This document shows positions 51,178-60,111 of a stretch of DNA of 64,000 nt, one piece after another. The stretch spans positions 4,464,001 through 4,528,000 of the forward strand of contig NZ_CP015098.1 of assembly GCF_001611795.1 (NCBI RefSeq), written 5' to 3'. The stretch is from Streptomyces qaidamensis (GTDB taxonomy: Bacteria; Actinomycetota; Actinomycetes; Streptomycetales; Streptomycetaceae). The stretch's first letter is position 1; each line of letters opens with the position of its first letter. The position numbers were made by a program, and so were the translations under genes. Below the pieces are notes generated by a model. The model worked only from the letters and a program-made list of their open reading frames with translations. It made no database searches and was not told the DNA's origin.

Positions 51178-52299
51178 ATGAGCCTGACCCTGAGGACCAT
51201 CAGTCGCGAGCAGCATCTGGCCTACATCCAGAGCCTGCCGTCGGCGAGCCACATGCAGGTCCCGGCCTGGGCTGACGTCAAGGCGGAGTGGCGCTCCGAG
51301 AACCTCGGCTGGTTCGACGACCGCACCGGCGAGATGGTCGGTGCCGGCCTGGTCCTCTACCGGCAGCTTCCCAAGATCAAGCGCTACCTCGCCTACCTGC
51401 CCGAGGGCCCGGTCATCAACTGGTTCGCGCCGAATCTGCAGGAATGGCTCGAACCGATGCTGGCGCACCTCAAGCAGCAGGGCGCCTTCTCCGTGAAGAT
51501 GGGCCCGCCGGTGATCATCCGGCGCTGGGAGGCCCCCTCCATCAAGCAGGGCATCCAGAACCCGGACGTCAAGCGCCTGCGTGACATCGAGGCCGACCAC
51601 ATCGAGCCGCGCGCCTTCGAGGTCGCCGACAAGCTGCGCCGCATGGGCTGGCAGCAGGGCGAGGACGGCGGCGCCGGCTTCGGAGACGTCCAGCCCCGCT
51701 ACGTGTACCAGGTGCCGCTGGCGAACCGCTCCCTGGAAGAGGTCCACAAAAACTTCAACCAGCTGTGGCGCCGCAACATCAAGAAGGCCGAGAAGGCCGG
51801 CGTCGAGGTCGTCCAGGGCGGCTACCAGGACCTTGAGGAATGGCAGCGGCTGTACGAGATCACGGCCGTGCGCGACCACTTCCGGCCGCGCCCGCTGTCG
51901 TACTTCCAGCGCATGTGGACGGCCCTCAACACCGAGGACCCCAACCGCATGCGGCTGTACTTCGCCCGGCACAACGGCGTGAACCTGTCGGCCGCCACGA
52001 TGCTGATCGTCGGCGGGCACGTCTGGTACTCCTACGGCGCCTCCGACAACATCGGCCGCGAGGTCCGGCCCTCGAACGCGATGCAGTGGCGGATGCTGCG
52101 CGACGCCTACGCGCTCGGCGCCACCGTCTACGACCTGCGCGGCATCTCCGACTCGCTGGACGAGACCGACCACCTCTTCGGCCTGATCCAGTTCAAGGTG
52201 GGTACCGGCGGCCAGGCGGCCGAATACCTCGGCGAGTGGGACTTCCCCCTGAACAAGCTGCTGCACAAGGCGCTCGACATCTACATGTCGCGCCGTTGA
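51178..52299 (+). CDS. femX: FemX-type lipid II amino-acid ligase
   Basis: 373 aa FemABX protein built from two GNAT-like folds, using aminoacyl-tRNA to add residues to the peptidoglycan stem peptide. Landmarks: LAYLPEGPVINW, NFNQLWRRNIKKAEKAGVEV, YSYGASDNIGREVRPSNAMQW and YDLRGI. Collinear with the S. coelicolor gene I recall as femX, whose product adds the Gly branch to LL-DAP. It is followed by a racemase-fold gene 81 bp downstream. Confidence 0.9.
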   Translation: MSLTLRTISREQHLAYIQSLPSASHMQVPAWADVKAEWRSENLGWFDDRTGEMVGAGLVLYRQLPKIKRYLAYLPEGPVINWFAPNLQEWLEPMLAHLKQQGAFSVKMGPPVIIRRWEAPSIKQGIQNPDVKRLRDIEADHIEPRAFEVADKLRRMGWQQGEDGGAGFGDVQPRYVYQVPLANRSLEEVHKNFNQLWRRNIKKAEKAGVEVVQGGYQDLEEWQRLYEITAVRDHFRPRPLSYFQRMWTALNTEDPNRMRLYFARHNGVNLSAATMLIVGGHVWYSYGASDNIGREVRPSNAMQWRMLRDAYALGATVYDLRGISDSLDETDHLFGLIQFKVGTGGQAAEYLGEWDFPLNKLLHKALDIYMSRR

Positions 52300-52380
52300 T
52301 GTCCCTTTCAGTGCTTCTCTACCCCTGATACACGGCAACTGCCGATACACGGCACCGCGAGAAAGGTTCCAGGTCCGGCC

Positions 52381-53412
52381 ATGGCGCTCACGCTCTACGT
52401 CGACACCGCGCGCTGGCGTGCGCACCACAAGCACGTGCAGGAGCAGTTCCCGGGCCTCGTGCCGGTCTGCAAGGGCAACGGCTACGGCTTCGGGCACGAG
52501 CGGCTGGCGGAGGAGGCCACGCGGCTGGGCTCGGACGTCCTCGCCGTCGGCACGACGTACGAGGCCGCCCGGATCAAGGACTGGTTCGGCGGGGACCTGC
52601 TGGTGCTGACGCCGTACCGGCGCGGCGAGGAGCCGGTACCGCTGCCGGACCGGGTCATCCGCTCCGTCTCGTCGATAGACGGTGTGTACGGCCTGGTCGG
52701 CGCCCGTGTGGTGATCGAGGTGATGTCCTCGATGAAGCGGCACGGCATCAGCGAGCAGGACCTGGCCCAGCTGCACGCCGCCATCGAGAACGTCCGTCTG
52801 GAAGGCTTCGCCATCCACCTGCCACTGGACCGCACCGACGGCTCGGACGCCGTCGAGGAGGTCATCGGCTGGATGGACCGGCTGCGTGCCGCCCGGCTGC
52901 CCCTGCACACCATGTTCGTCAGCCACCTCAAGGCCGAGGAACTCGCCCGGCTGCAGCAGCAGTTCCCGCAGACCCGCTTCCGGGCTCGCATCGGCACGCG
53001 GCTGTGGCTGGGGGACCATGACGCCACGGAGTACCGCGGAGCGGTCCTGGATGTCACGCGCGTGGCCAAGGGCGACCGTTTCGGCTACCGGCAGCAGAAG
53101 GCGGCCTCCGACGGCTTCCTGGTGGTCGTGGCGGGCGGTACGTCGCATGGAGTGGGCCTGGAGGCCCCGAAGGCGCTGCACGGCGTCATGCCGCGCGCCA
53201 AGGGTGTCGCCCGTGCCGGCCTCGCGACGGTGAACCGGAACCTTTCGCCGTTCGTCTGGGGCGGCAAGCAGCGCTGGTTCGCGGAGCCTCCGCACATGCA
53301 GGTGTCGATCCTGTTCGTGCCGGCGGACGCGCCCGAGCCGAAGGTCGGCGATGAGCTGGTGGCCCATCTGCGGCACACCACCACGCAGTTCGACCGGCTC
53401 ATGGACCGCTGA
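52381..53412 (+). CDS. Alanine-racemase-fold PLP protein
   Basis: 343 aa. N-terminal PLP barrel with the lysine motif VPVCKGNGYGFGH (compare VxKANAYGHG of Alr). The second catalytic Tyr region and C-terminal beta domain of true alanine racemases are not obvious, so it may be a D-amino-acid or other PLP enzyme, or a racemase of unknown specificity. Its place between femX and a wall synthase suggests an envelope role. It ends at a strong terminator. Confidence 0.75.
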   Translation: MALTLYVDTARWRAHHKHVQEQFPGLVPVCKGNGYGFGHERLAEEATRLGSDVLAVGTTYEAARIKDWFGGDLLVLTPYRRGEEPVPLPDRVIRSVSSIDGVYGLVGARVVIEVMSSMKRHGISEQDLAQLHAAIENVRLEGFAIHLPLDRTDGSDAVEEVIGWMDRLRAARLPLHTMFVSHLKAEELARLQQQFPQTRFRARIGTRLWLGDHDATEYRGAVLDVTRVAKGDRFGYRQQKAASDGFLVVVAGGTSHGVGLEAPKALHGVMPRAKGVARAGLATVNRNLSPFVWGGKQRWFAEPPHMQVSILFVPADAPEPKVGDELVAHLRHTTTQFDRLMDR

Positions 53413-53446
53413 CCCTCCTGGGGCACCGACCCTCGCAGCGCAGCAA

Positions 53447-53480
53447 GAAGGCCGTACACGGCTTCCCGTGTACGGCCTTC
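53447..53480. terminator. Bidirectional hairpin terminator
   Basis: GAAGGCCGTACACGG-cttc-CCGTGTACGGCCTTC: perfect 15-bp stem with a 4-nt loop between convergent genes. Confidence 0.88.
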
Positions 53481-53515
53481 GACGTGTCCCGGCTACGGCG
53501 TCTCGCGGCGTTCGC

Positions 53516-55018
53516 TCAGAGCGAACCTCCTGTAGGGCCCGGCCTGCCCCAGTCGACCGGCGGCCCGTCGAACTGGGCGGCCACATGCCGTCGGGGGCGA
53601 GCCGCCGGGCCGAGGACGAAGACGTCCTCGGCGCCGTCGAGCACCCCGCCCGAAGGATCGTCGTCACCGGACCGCCGCACCGGGTCCCGCTCCGGCATGA
53701 AGATGTCACGCACGACCGTGACGCACAGGTACAGCGTCCCCAACAGATGCAGGGCGATGGCCCAGTGGTATCCGTCGGTGGGCAGTCCCTTGTGCGCGTC
53801 TCCGCTGGTCGTGTACGCGAGGTACAGCCAGATCCCCAGGAAGTACGCCACCTCGCACGCCTGCCAGATCAGGTAGTCCCGCCACTTCGGCCGGGCGAGG
53901 GCGGCCAGCGGGACCAGCCACAGGACGTACTGCGGCGAGTAGACCTTGTTGGTGAGGATGAACGCCGCGACGATCAGGAACGCGAGCTGGGCGAACCGCG
54001 GGCGGCGTGGGGCGGTCAGTGCGAGCGCCGCGACAGCCGCACAGCATGCCAGCATCAGCAGGGTGGCCAGTGTGTTGACAGTGTCGGTGCTGAGCGGGTC
54101 GTCCGAGTTCTGGGCCATGATCAGCCAGAAGGAGCCGAAGTCGACGCCCCGTTCCTGGCTGAACGTATAGAACTTCGACCAGCCCTCGAACGCGAAGAGC
54201 ATCACCGGCCCGTTCACGACAACCCAGGCGGCGGCCGCGCCGCCCAAGGCCGTCCCGAACGCGCGCCACCTGCCCGCGCGCCAGCACAGCACCATCAGCG
54301 GCCCGAGGAGCAGGAACGGGTAGAGCTTGGCGGCCGTGGCGAGCCCCAGCAGCACGCCGAAGGCGAGGGAGCGGCCACGTGACCACATCAGCATCGCCGC
54401 GGCCGTCAGAGCGACCGCGAGCAGGTCCCAGTTGATGGTCGCCGTCAGCGCGGCGGCGGGCGCCAGGGCAACCAGCAGGCCGTCCCAGGGGCGCCGGGCG
54501 TGGGTACGGGTCACGCAGACGGCGATGACCGACGCGCACACCATGAGCATTCCGGCGTTGACCATCCAGTACCACTGCTCCTGGTACTGGATGGTGCCGC
54601 TGCCGGGCGTGAGCCAGGAGGCGACCTCCATGAAGACACCGGTGAGCACCGGGTACTCCAGGTACTGCATGTCGCCGGGGAGCCTGTCGAAGTACGGCAC
54701 GAGCCCGTCGGCGAAGCCGCGCCCCTGGTAGAGGTGCGGGATGTCCGAGTAGCAGGCGTGCGTGTACTGGGAGCTGGCGCCGAAGAACCAGGCGCCGTTG
54801 TAGCAGGGCGCCTTCTGGACCAGGCCGAGGGCGAACATGCCGATCGCCACCAACGCGATCACCCGCACGGGAGTCCACCAGGACGCCCCGAGCAGGGCTC
54901 GCCGCCCGAGCGGGCCGCCGATCAGCTCGCTGCCGGCCGCGGCGACCTCGTCCTCCTTGGTCGGCCGCACCGGGTCCGGCTCATGGACGCTCGCTTGCGT
55001 CGATTCTGCACTGGGCAT
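53516..55018 (-). CDS. GT87-type integral-membrane glycosyltransferase
   Basis: 500 aa from the ATG at 55018. Upstream in-frame codons start inside parS (MFHVK) and are rejected. About ten hydrophobic helices; an early periplasmic loop with the acidic residues expected of GT-C enzymes (YSDIPHLYQGRGFADGLVPY); ATAAKLYPFLLLGPLMV and LTNKVYSPQYVLWLVPL match the DUF2029/GT87 polyprenol-phosphate mannosyltransferase group. Polyprenol-linked sugar transfer to lipid or protein is likely. It follows the PBP gene in the same direction but beyond a terminator. Confidence 0.88.
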   Translation of the reverse strand: MPSAESTQASVHEPDPVRPTKEDEVAAAGSELIGGPLGRRALLGASWWTPVRVIALVAIGMFALGLVQKAPCYNGAWFFGASSQYTHACYSDIPHLYQGRGFADGLVPYFDRLPGDMQYLEYPVLTGVFMEVASWLTPGSGTIQYQEQWYWMVNAGMLMVCASVIAVCVTRTHARRPWDGLLVALAPAAALTATINWDLLAVALTAAAMLMWSRGRSLAFGVLLGLATAAKLYPFLLLGPLMVLCWRAGRWRAFGTALGGAAAAWVVVNGPVMLFAFEGWSKFYTFSQERGVDFGSFWLIMAQNSDDPLSTDTVNTLATLLMLACCAAVAALALTAPRRPRFAQLAFLIVAAFILTNKVYSPQYVLWLVPLAALARPKWRDYLIWQACEVAYFLGIWLYLAYTTSGDAHKGLPTDGYHWAIALHLLGTLYLCVTVVRDIFMPERDPVRRSGDDDPSGGVLDGAEDVFVLGPAARPRRHVAAQFDGPPVDWGRPGPTGGSL

Positions 55019-55055
55019 GCCGCACATCCTGCCGTACGTGCCTAGGAAAACACCG

Positions 55056-55088
55056 AGGGCCGCCGTGCCCAAGTGGGACGGCGGCCCT
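55056..55088 (-). terminator. Hairpin terminator of the PBP gene
   Basis: AGGGCCGCCGT, an 11-nt loop, then ACGGCGGCCCT. Immediately adjacent to two parS sites. Confidence 0.8.
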
Positions 55089-55089
55089 T

Positions 55090-55125
55090 GTTTCACGTGA
55101 AACACCCTCGCGTTTCACGTGAAAC
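55090..55125. promoter_or_regulatory. Two parS sites
   Basis: Exact GTTTCACGTGAAAC at 55090-55103 and 55112-55125, centres 22 bp apart, between the PBP gene and its terminator. Confidence 0.94.
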
Positions 55126-55154
55126 ACCCAAGCCGGGCGATCTGTCGACGGCGG

Positions 55155-57809
55155 CTATCCCTCGGGGCCTCCGAAGATGCCTCCGTTGCCGTTGCCTCTG
55201 GTGTTGCCGCCATCCAGGTTCGTATCGGTTGGCGTGGGCTCGGGGGAAGTCCCTCCGTCTGTGCCTCCGTTGCCTGTGCCGCCGTTCTGCGCGCCACCGT
55301 CGTCCTCACAACCGAAGAACCCGCAGGTGTCACTCGGCGACGGCGAGGGGGTCGAGCTCTCCGTGGGCGTGGGGCTCGGCGACTCGGTCACGGTCTCGCT
55401 GGGCTCCACGCTGGGCGTCGGAGTCGGTGACGGGGCGCCCACCCCGTCCTGGATCTCGCCGATCTTCTCGGGTTCTGGGAAGCCGAGGTCCGGCTTGCCC
55501 TTCAGCGCGGCCTTCATGTACTCGGTCCACACCAGCGTGGGGACGTCACCACCGTGGATGGACTTCTCACCGGCCGTGCCGTTCATGGAGAGCAGCTTGG
55601 CGCTCTTGGGGTCCTCGCGGAACATCGCGACCGAGGTCGACAGCTGCTGGGTGTAGCCGACGAACCAGGCCGACTTGTTCTCGTCGGTGGTACCGGTCTT
55701 GCCGGCCGCCGTACGGCCCAGGGGGAGCGCCTTCGTGCCTGTACCGTTCTGGATGACGTTCTCGAGAGTGTCCGTGACGTTGTTGGCCACGTTCTCGGGC
55801 ATCGCCCGCGTGACCCTCGGCTTCTTGAAGCCGTCGATTTCCTGACCGTTGAACTTGACGCTGGTCACCGAGTACGGGGCGGCCTGCTTGCCCGCTGCCG
55901 CGAACGTCGCGTAAGCGTCGGCCATACGGATCGCACTGGGAGTCGACGTACCGAGCGCGAACGACGCGTTGAGCTCGGCGAAGCTGCCTTCCAGGATGCC
56001 GGCCTTCTCGGCCACGTCGGCCACGTTCTTCATCCCCACGTCCATGCCGAGCTGCACGAACGGCGTGTTCACGGACTGCTCCATCGCCTTGCGCAAGGAG
56101 ATGTAGCCCCAGGGGTAGTCACTCTCGTTCTCCTGGAAGAACGGCGTGTTGTCCTTCTTCAGGACGTAGCTTCCGTCGTTCTTCCTGACCTTGAGATGGT
56201 CGTTGCCGTTGTACTTGCTCAGCGGCGAGACCCCGACTCCGTCGCTCTTGTAAGTGCCGTGCTCCATCGCCGCCGCGAGCACGAACGGCTTCCACGTCGA
56301 ACCGACGGGGACACCCGAGGTGTCCGCGTTGTTGTTGAAGTGGCCGTTCTCGTACCCGGCGCCGCCGTAGAGCGCGACGATCGCGCCGTCGTTGGGCTTC
56401 ACCGACGCCGCACCGAACTGGACGTGCTTGTCCAGCTCACGGTTCTTCGGGTCGAGCTTCTCCTTCTCGATCTTTTTGACGGCCTTCGCCAGCGCTTCGA
56501 CGTTGGCCTTCTTGAAGGTCGTCTTGATCTGGTAGCCGCCCTGGTCGAACTGCTTCTCGGAGATGTTCGAGTGGCTCAGGACGTACTTCTTGGCCGTGTC
56601 CGCCAGGTACCCGATCTGGCCGGTCATGCCCTTGGACGCCTTGCGGCCCTGGAGCTTGGGGAAGTTCTTGATCGCGTCCTGGTACTGCTGGTCCGTGATC
56701 CTCTTGTCGTTGTGCATCTGCTCGAGGATCCAGCTCCAACGGGCCTTGGCGCGCTTGGTGTTGGCTTTCCTGGTCGCCGAGGTGTCGATACCCGCGTTGC
56801 CCGCCGGGTCGTAGTAGGTCGGGCCCTTGAGCAGAGCGGCGAGGAAGGCGCACTCGTTCGGCTCGAGGTCCTTCGCTTCCTTGCCGAAGTAGGTCTGGGC
56901 TGCAGCCTGGATGCCGTAGGCGCCACGGCCGTAGTACGAGGTGTTGAGGTAGCCCTGGAGGATCACCGGCTTGGAGACCTTGGTGCCCACCTTGATGGAG
57001 ATGAACATCTCCTTGAACTTGCGGGAGACCGACTGCTCCTGGGTCAGGTAGGTGTTCTTGACGAACTGCTGGGTGATCGTCGAGCCGCCCTGCGTGTCAC
57101 CACCGCGGGCCATGTTCGCCAGGGCGCGGGCGATACCCATGGGGTCGACACCGGAGTCCTTGTAGAAGGTCTTGTTCTCGGCCGAGATCACCGCCCACTG
57201 CATGGCCTTGGGGATCCGGTCGATCGTGACGTTCTGCCGGTTCTGCCCGCTGCCCGCCGCGACCATCTGGGTGCCGTCGGACCAGTAGTAGACGTTGTTC
57301 TGCGACAGGGCCGCCGCGTTCTCCTCGTTCGGGACGCCCACCATGGCGTAGCCGATGCCCGCCACAGCCACCAGGCTGCCGAAGAAGCCGATGCACAGCC
57401 CGGAGACGAGCTTCCAGGACGGCATCCAGCGCTGCCAGCCGTACTTGCCGGCGCGCGGATAGTCGATCAGCCGCTTCTTGTCGGGAACGGCGGCCACGCG
57501 TCCTCTGCCCCGGCCGGGCCCGTTCGGGCCGCCAGGGCCGGCACGCCTGCCACCTCGGGTCGGTTCGGCCGCTCTCCGGCGGCCTCCACCCGTACTTCTC
57601 TGCGCCGCACGCCGGGCCTCGGCACGGCCGCCGTACTGACGCTCCTCACCCCCCGAGTCGTAGGGGTCCGACCCATAGGAGTCGGACGGAGACCCGGTGG
57701 CGCCTCGCGGTGCCGCACGGCGGCCGGAGGCCGAGCCGGACTGGCCGCGTCGGGCCGCGGCACGTCCGCCTCCCTGCGGCTGCGGCGGTTTGCGACGGTG
57801 CTCGCTCAT
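55155..57809 (-). CDS. Bifunctional penicillin-binding protein (class A)
   Basis: 884 aa from the ATG at 57809. A basic, Gly/Arg-rich cytoplasmic tail of about 125 aa, one membrane anchor (WKLVSGLCIGFFGSLVAVAG), the GT51 transglycosylase domain (AENKTFYKDSGVDPMGI, GGSTITQQFVKN), then the transpeptidase with STWKPF (SxxK), EQSVNTPF (SxN) and AGKTGTTDENK (KTG). A C-terminal tail of about 120 aa is rich in P, T, S and G. Synthesises and cross-links peptidoglycan outside the membrane. Confidence 0.95.
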   Translation of the reverse strand: MSEHRRKPPQPQGGGRAAARRGQSGSASGRRAAPRGATGSPSDSYGSDPYDSGGEERQYGGRAEARRAAQRSTGGGRRRAAEPTRGGRRAGPGGPNGPGRGRGRVAAVPDKKRLIDYPRAGKYGWQRWMPSWKLVSGLCIGFFGSLVAVAGIGYAMVGVPNEENAAALSQNNVYYWSDGTQMVAAGSGQNRQNVTIDRIPKAMQWAVISAENKTFYKDSGVDPMGIARALANMARGGDTQGGSTITQQFVKNTYLTQEQSVSRKFKEMFISIKVGTKVSKPVILQGYLNTSYYGRGAYGIQAAAQTYFGKEAKDLEPNECAFLAALLKGPTYYDPAGNAGIDTSATRKANTKRAKARWSWILEQMHNDKRITDQQYQDAIKNFPKLQGRKASKGMTGQIGYLADTAKKYVLSHSNISEKQFDQGGYQIKTTFKKANVEALAKAVKKIEKEKLDPKNRELDKHVQFGAASVKPNDGAIVALYGGAGYENGHFNNNADTSGVPVGSTWKPFVLAAAMEHGTYKSDGVGVSPLSKYNGNDHLKVRKNDGSYVLKKDNTPFFQENESDYPWGYISLRKAMEQSVNTPFVQLGMDVGMKNVADVAEKAGILEGSFAELNASFALGTSTPSAIRMADAYATFAAAGKQAAPYSVTSVKFNGQEIDGFKKPRVTRAMPENVANNVTDTLENVIQNGTGTKALPLGRTAAGKTGTTDENKSAWFVGYTQQLSTSVAMFREDPKSAKLLSMNGTAGEKSIHGGDVPTLVWTEYMKAALKGKPDLGFPEPEKIGEIQDGVGAPSPTPTPSVEPSETVTESPSPTPTESSTPSPSPSDTCGFFGCEDDGGAQNGGTGNGGTDGGTSPEPTPTDTNLDGGNTRGNGNGGIFGGPEG

Positions 57810-58094
57810 CGAACGACTACTCCTCGGGCAGGCGCACCCTTGCGCGCCTGGAAACGGCGGCTGGTTTCCGGTCCCCCCGAAGTACGGATGCGGTCGGCTC
57901 CGCATTCATCGGTCCCGTATGCACCCGTACTACACCGCAGACGACGACGCTCTCAGGCGTCACTCGGTTCCCGGTGATGTGCATGGCGCACAGACTACGC
58001 ACCGCCAAAACCTGCCGAGCCCTGAAGTTCACCTCAAATCAGGCAACTCGCATCCGACGAATCGGTGATGTGACCCCGTTCACCCGACCCCCTC
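57810..58094. other. Upstream spacer between PBP and PadR genes
   Basis: No supportable gene, RNA or repeat. The promoters of the divergent PBP and PadR genes must lie here and in the next 120 bp. Confidence 0.4.
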
Positions 58095-58123
58095 TTGTCG
58101 CATCCGGAAGGCCGTTCTATCGT
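58095..58123 (+). promoter_or_regulatory. PadR gene promoter
   Basis: TTGTCG (58095-58100), 17-bp spacer, TATCGT (58118-58123). The operator array starts 4 bp downstream. Confidence 0.5.
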
Positions 58124-58126
58124 CGT

Positions 58127-58186
58127 GATGTATCGAGCCGATACATCAGCTCGACACATCGGTCCGACACATCGGACTGATACATG
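58127..58186. promoter_or_regulatory. Operator array for the PadR regulator
   Basis: A perfect 21-bp dyad GATGTATCG-agc-CGATACATC (58127-58147) is followed by two direct CGACACATCGG copies (58152-58162, 58165-58175) and a TGATACATG half-site, all within 60 bp and just downstream of the promoter. ATGT/ACAT half-sites are typical PadR targets. Confidence 0.8.
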
Positions 58187-58211
58187 CGCACCACGGCGAG
58201 AGGAGGCGACG

Positions 58212-58895
58212 ATGAGCCGGCGTTCCGGGATCCTCGAGTTCGCCGTCCTCGGCCTGCTCCGCGAATCTCCGATGCACGGCTATGAGCTGCGCAAACGGCT
58301 CAACACATCACTGGGCGTGTTCCGTGCGTTCAGCTACGGGACGCTCTACCCCTGCCTCAAGACGCTGGTCGCCAACGGCTGGTTGATCGAGGAAACGGGG
58401 AACACCACCGAGGACGCCCTCGCCGCCCCCCTCGCCGGGCGCCGCGCCAAGATCGTCTACCGATTGACGGCGGAGGGCAAGGAGCACTTCGAGCAGCTGC
58501 TCTCGCAGACCGGGCCCGACGCGTACGAGGACGAAACCTTCGCAGCCCGTTTCGCCTTCTTCGGGCAAACCTCACGCGATGTCCGCATGCGCGTGCTGGA
58601 GGGCCGCCGCAGCCGGCTGGAGGAGCGGCTCGAGAAGATGAGCGCTTCCCTGGCCCGCACCCGGGAGCGCCTCGACGACTACACGCTCGAGCTCCAGCGC
58701 CACGGGATGGAGTCCGTGGAGCGCGAGGTGCGCTGGCTGAACGAGCTCATCGAGAGCGAGCGGGCGGGGCGGGACCTCAAGGGTCCGGCCACCGGGGAGC
58801 CCGCTTCGCGTGACACCACATCTGGAGCGTCGGGCGACCTGCCCCGGCCGGGGGACGCCCCCCGGCCGGATTCGCCCGACGACACCGCCACGTGA
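58212..58895 (+). CDS. PadR-family regulator
   Basis: 227 aa. PadR winged HTH (LEFAVLGLLRESPMHGYELRK; SYGTLYPCLKTLVANGWL), a dimerisation coiled coil (RRSRLEERLEKMSASLARTRERL) and an acidic tail. GAGAGGAGG ribosome binding site before the ATG at 58212. It likely represses itself via the array upstream, and perhaps the inositol-phosphate synthase gene 44 bp downstream. Confidence 0.93.
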   Translation: MSRRSGILEFAVLGLLRESPMHGYELRKRLNTSLGVFRAFSYGTLYPCLKTLVANGWLIEETGNTTEDALAAPLAGRRAKIVYRLTAEGKEHFEQLLSQTGPDAYEDETFAARFAFFGQTSRDVRMRVLEGRRSRLEERLEKMSASLARTRERLDDYTLELQRHGMESVEREVRWLNELIESERAGRDLKGPATGEPASRDTTSGASGDLPRPGDAPRPDSPDDTAT

Positions 58896-58939
58896 GAGCC
58901 CACTCAGGGCCTCACTCGTACACACAGGGAGCAACCGGA

Positions 58940-60022
58940 ATGGGTTCGGTTCGCGTAGCCATCGTCGGTGTGGGCAACTGCGCCGCATCGCTGGTACAGG
59001 GAGTCGAGTACTACAAGGACGCCGACCCGGCGTCCAAGGTGCCGGGCCTGATGCACGTCCAGTTCGGCGACTACCACGTCAGCGACGTCGAGTTCGTCGC
59101 CGCGTTCGACGTGGACGCCAAGAAGGTCGGCCTCGACCTGGCGGACGCCATCGGCGCCTCCGAGAACAACACCATCAAGATCTGCGACGTACCCAGCACC
59201 GGTGTGACGGTCCAACGCGGCCACACCCTCGACGGCCTCGGCAAGTACTACCGCGAGACCATCGAGGAGTCCGCCGAGGAGCCGGTCGACGTCGTCCAGG
59301 TCCTCAAGGACCAGCAGGTCGACGTCCTCGTCTGCTACCTGCCCGTCGGCTCCGAGGACGCGGCGAAGTTCTACGCCCAGTGCGCCATCGACGCCAAGGT
59401 CGCCTTCGTCAACGCCCTTCCGGTCTTCATCGCCGGCACCAAGGAGTGGGCGGACAAGTTCACCGAGGCCGGCGTCCCGATCGTCGGCGACGACATCAAG
59501 TCCCAGGTGGGCGCCACCATCACGCACCGCGTGATGGCGAAGCTGTTCGAGGACCGGGGCGTCGTCCTGGACCGCACCATGCAGCTGAACGTCGGCGGCA
59601 ACATGGACTTCAAGAACATGCTCGAGCGCGACCGCCTCGAGTCGAAGAAGATCTCCAAGACGCAGGCCGTCACCTCCCAGATCCGCGACCGCGAGCTGGG
59701 CGAGGGCAACGTCCACATCGGCCCGTCCGACTACGTCGCCTGGCTGGACGACCGCAAGTGGGCCTACGTCCGCCTCGAGGGCCGTGCGTTCGGTGACGTC
59801 CCGCTGAACCTGGAGTACAAGCTCGAGGTCTGGGACTCCCCGAACTCCGCCGGCGTCATCATCGACGCCCTGCGCGCCGCGAAGATCGCCAAGGACCGCG
59901 GCATCGGCGGTCCGATCCTCTCGGCGTCGAGCTACTTCATGAAGTCCCCGCCCGTGCAGTACTTCGACGACGAGGCCCGCGAGAACGTCGAGAAGTTCAT
60001 CAAGGGTGAGGTCGAGCGCTGA
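58940..60022 (+). CDS. ino1: Inositol-3-phosphate synthase
   Basis: 360 aa, actinobacterial-type MIPS converting glucose 6-phosphate to 1L-myo-inositol 1-phosphate for phosphatidylinositol and mycothiol. NAD motif VRVAIVGVGNCAASLVQG; conserved TVQRGHTLDGLG, GDDIKSQVGATITHRV, LNVGGNMDFKNML and SKKISKTQAVTSQ (catalytic Lys region). ATG at 58940 with GGGAG upstream. Confidence 0.96.
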   Translation: MGSVRVAIVGVGNCAASLVQGVEYYKDADPASKVPGLMHVQFGDYHVSDVEFVAAFDVDAKKVGLDLADAIGASENNTIKICDVPSTGVTVQRGHTLDGLGKYYRETIEESAEEPVDVVQVLKDQQVDVLVCYLPVGSEDAAKFYAQCAIDAKVAFVNALPVFIAGTKEWADKFTEAGVPIVGDDIKSQVGATITHRVMAKLFEDRGVVLDRTMQLNVGGNMDFKNMLERDRLESKKISKTQAVTSQIRDRELGEGNVHIGPSDYVAWLDDRKWAYVRLEGRAFGDVPLNLEYKLEVWDSPNSAGVIIDALRAAKIAKDRGIGGPILSASSYFMKSPPVQYFDDEARENVEKFIKGEVER

Positions 60023-60055
60023 CGCGCCGCAACCAGTCGCTCCTGCCAGGGCTGT

Positions 60056-60089
60056 GAGGGTCCCCGGGTCGTACGACCCGGGGACCCTC
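60056..60089 (+). terminator. 34-bp palindromic terminator
   Basis: GAGGGTCCCCGGGTCGT followed directly by its exact complement, 33 bp after the inositol-phosphate synthase stop. Confidence 0.82.
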
Positions 60090-60111
60090 CCCGTATGTGA
60101 GGCTGTGCCGC

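Noticed and set aside
55019..55105. Extended N-terminus (MFHVKQ...) for the GT87 gene
   Set aside because: It begins inside parS and runs through the terminator hairpin; the ATG at 55018 is more credible.
55554..57977. 807-aa open frame antisense to the penicillin-binding protein
   Set aside because: Shadow frame; all PBP motifs are on the other strand.
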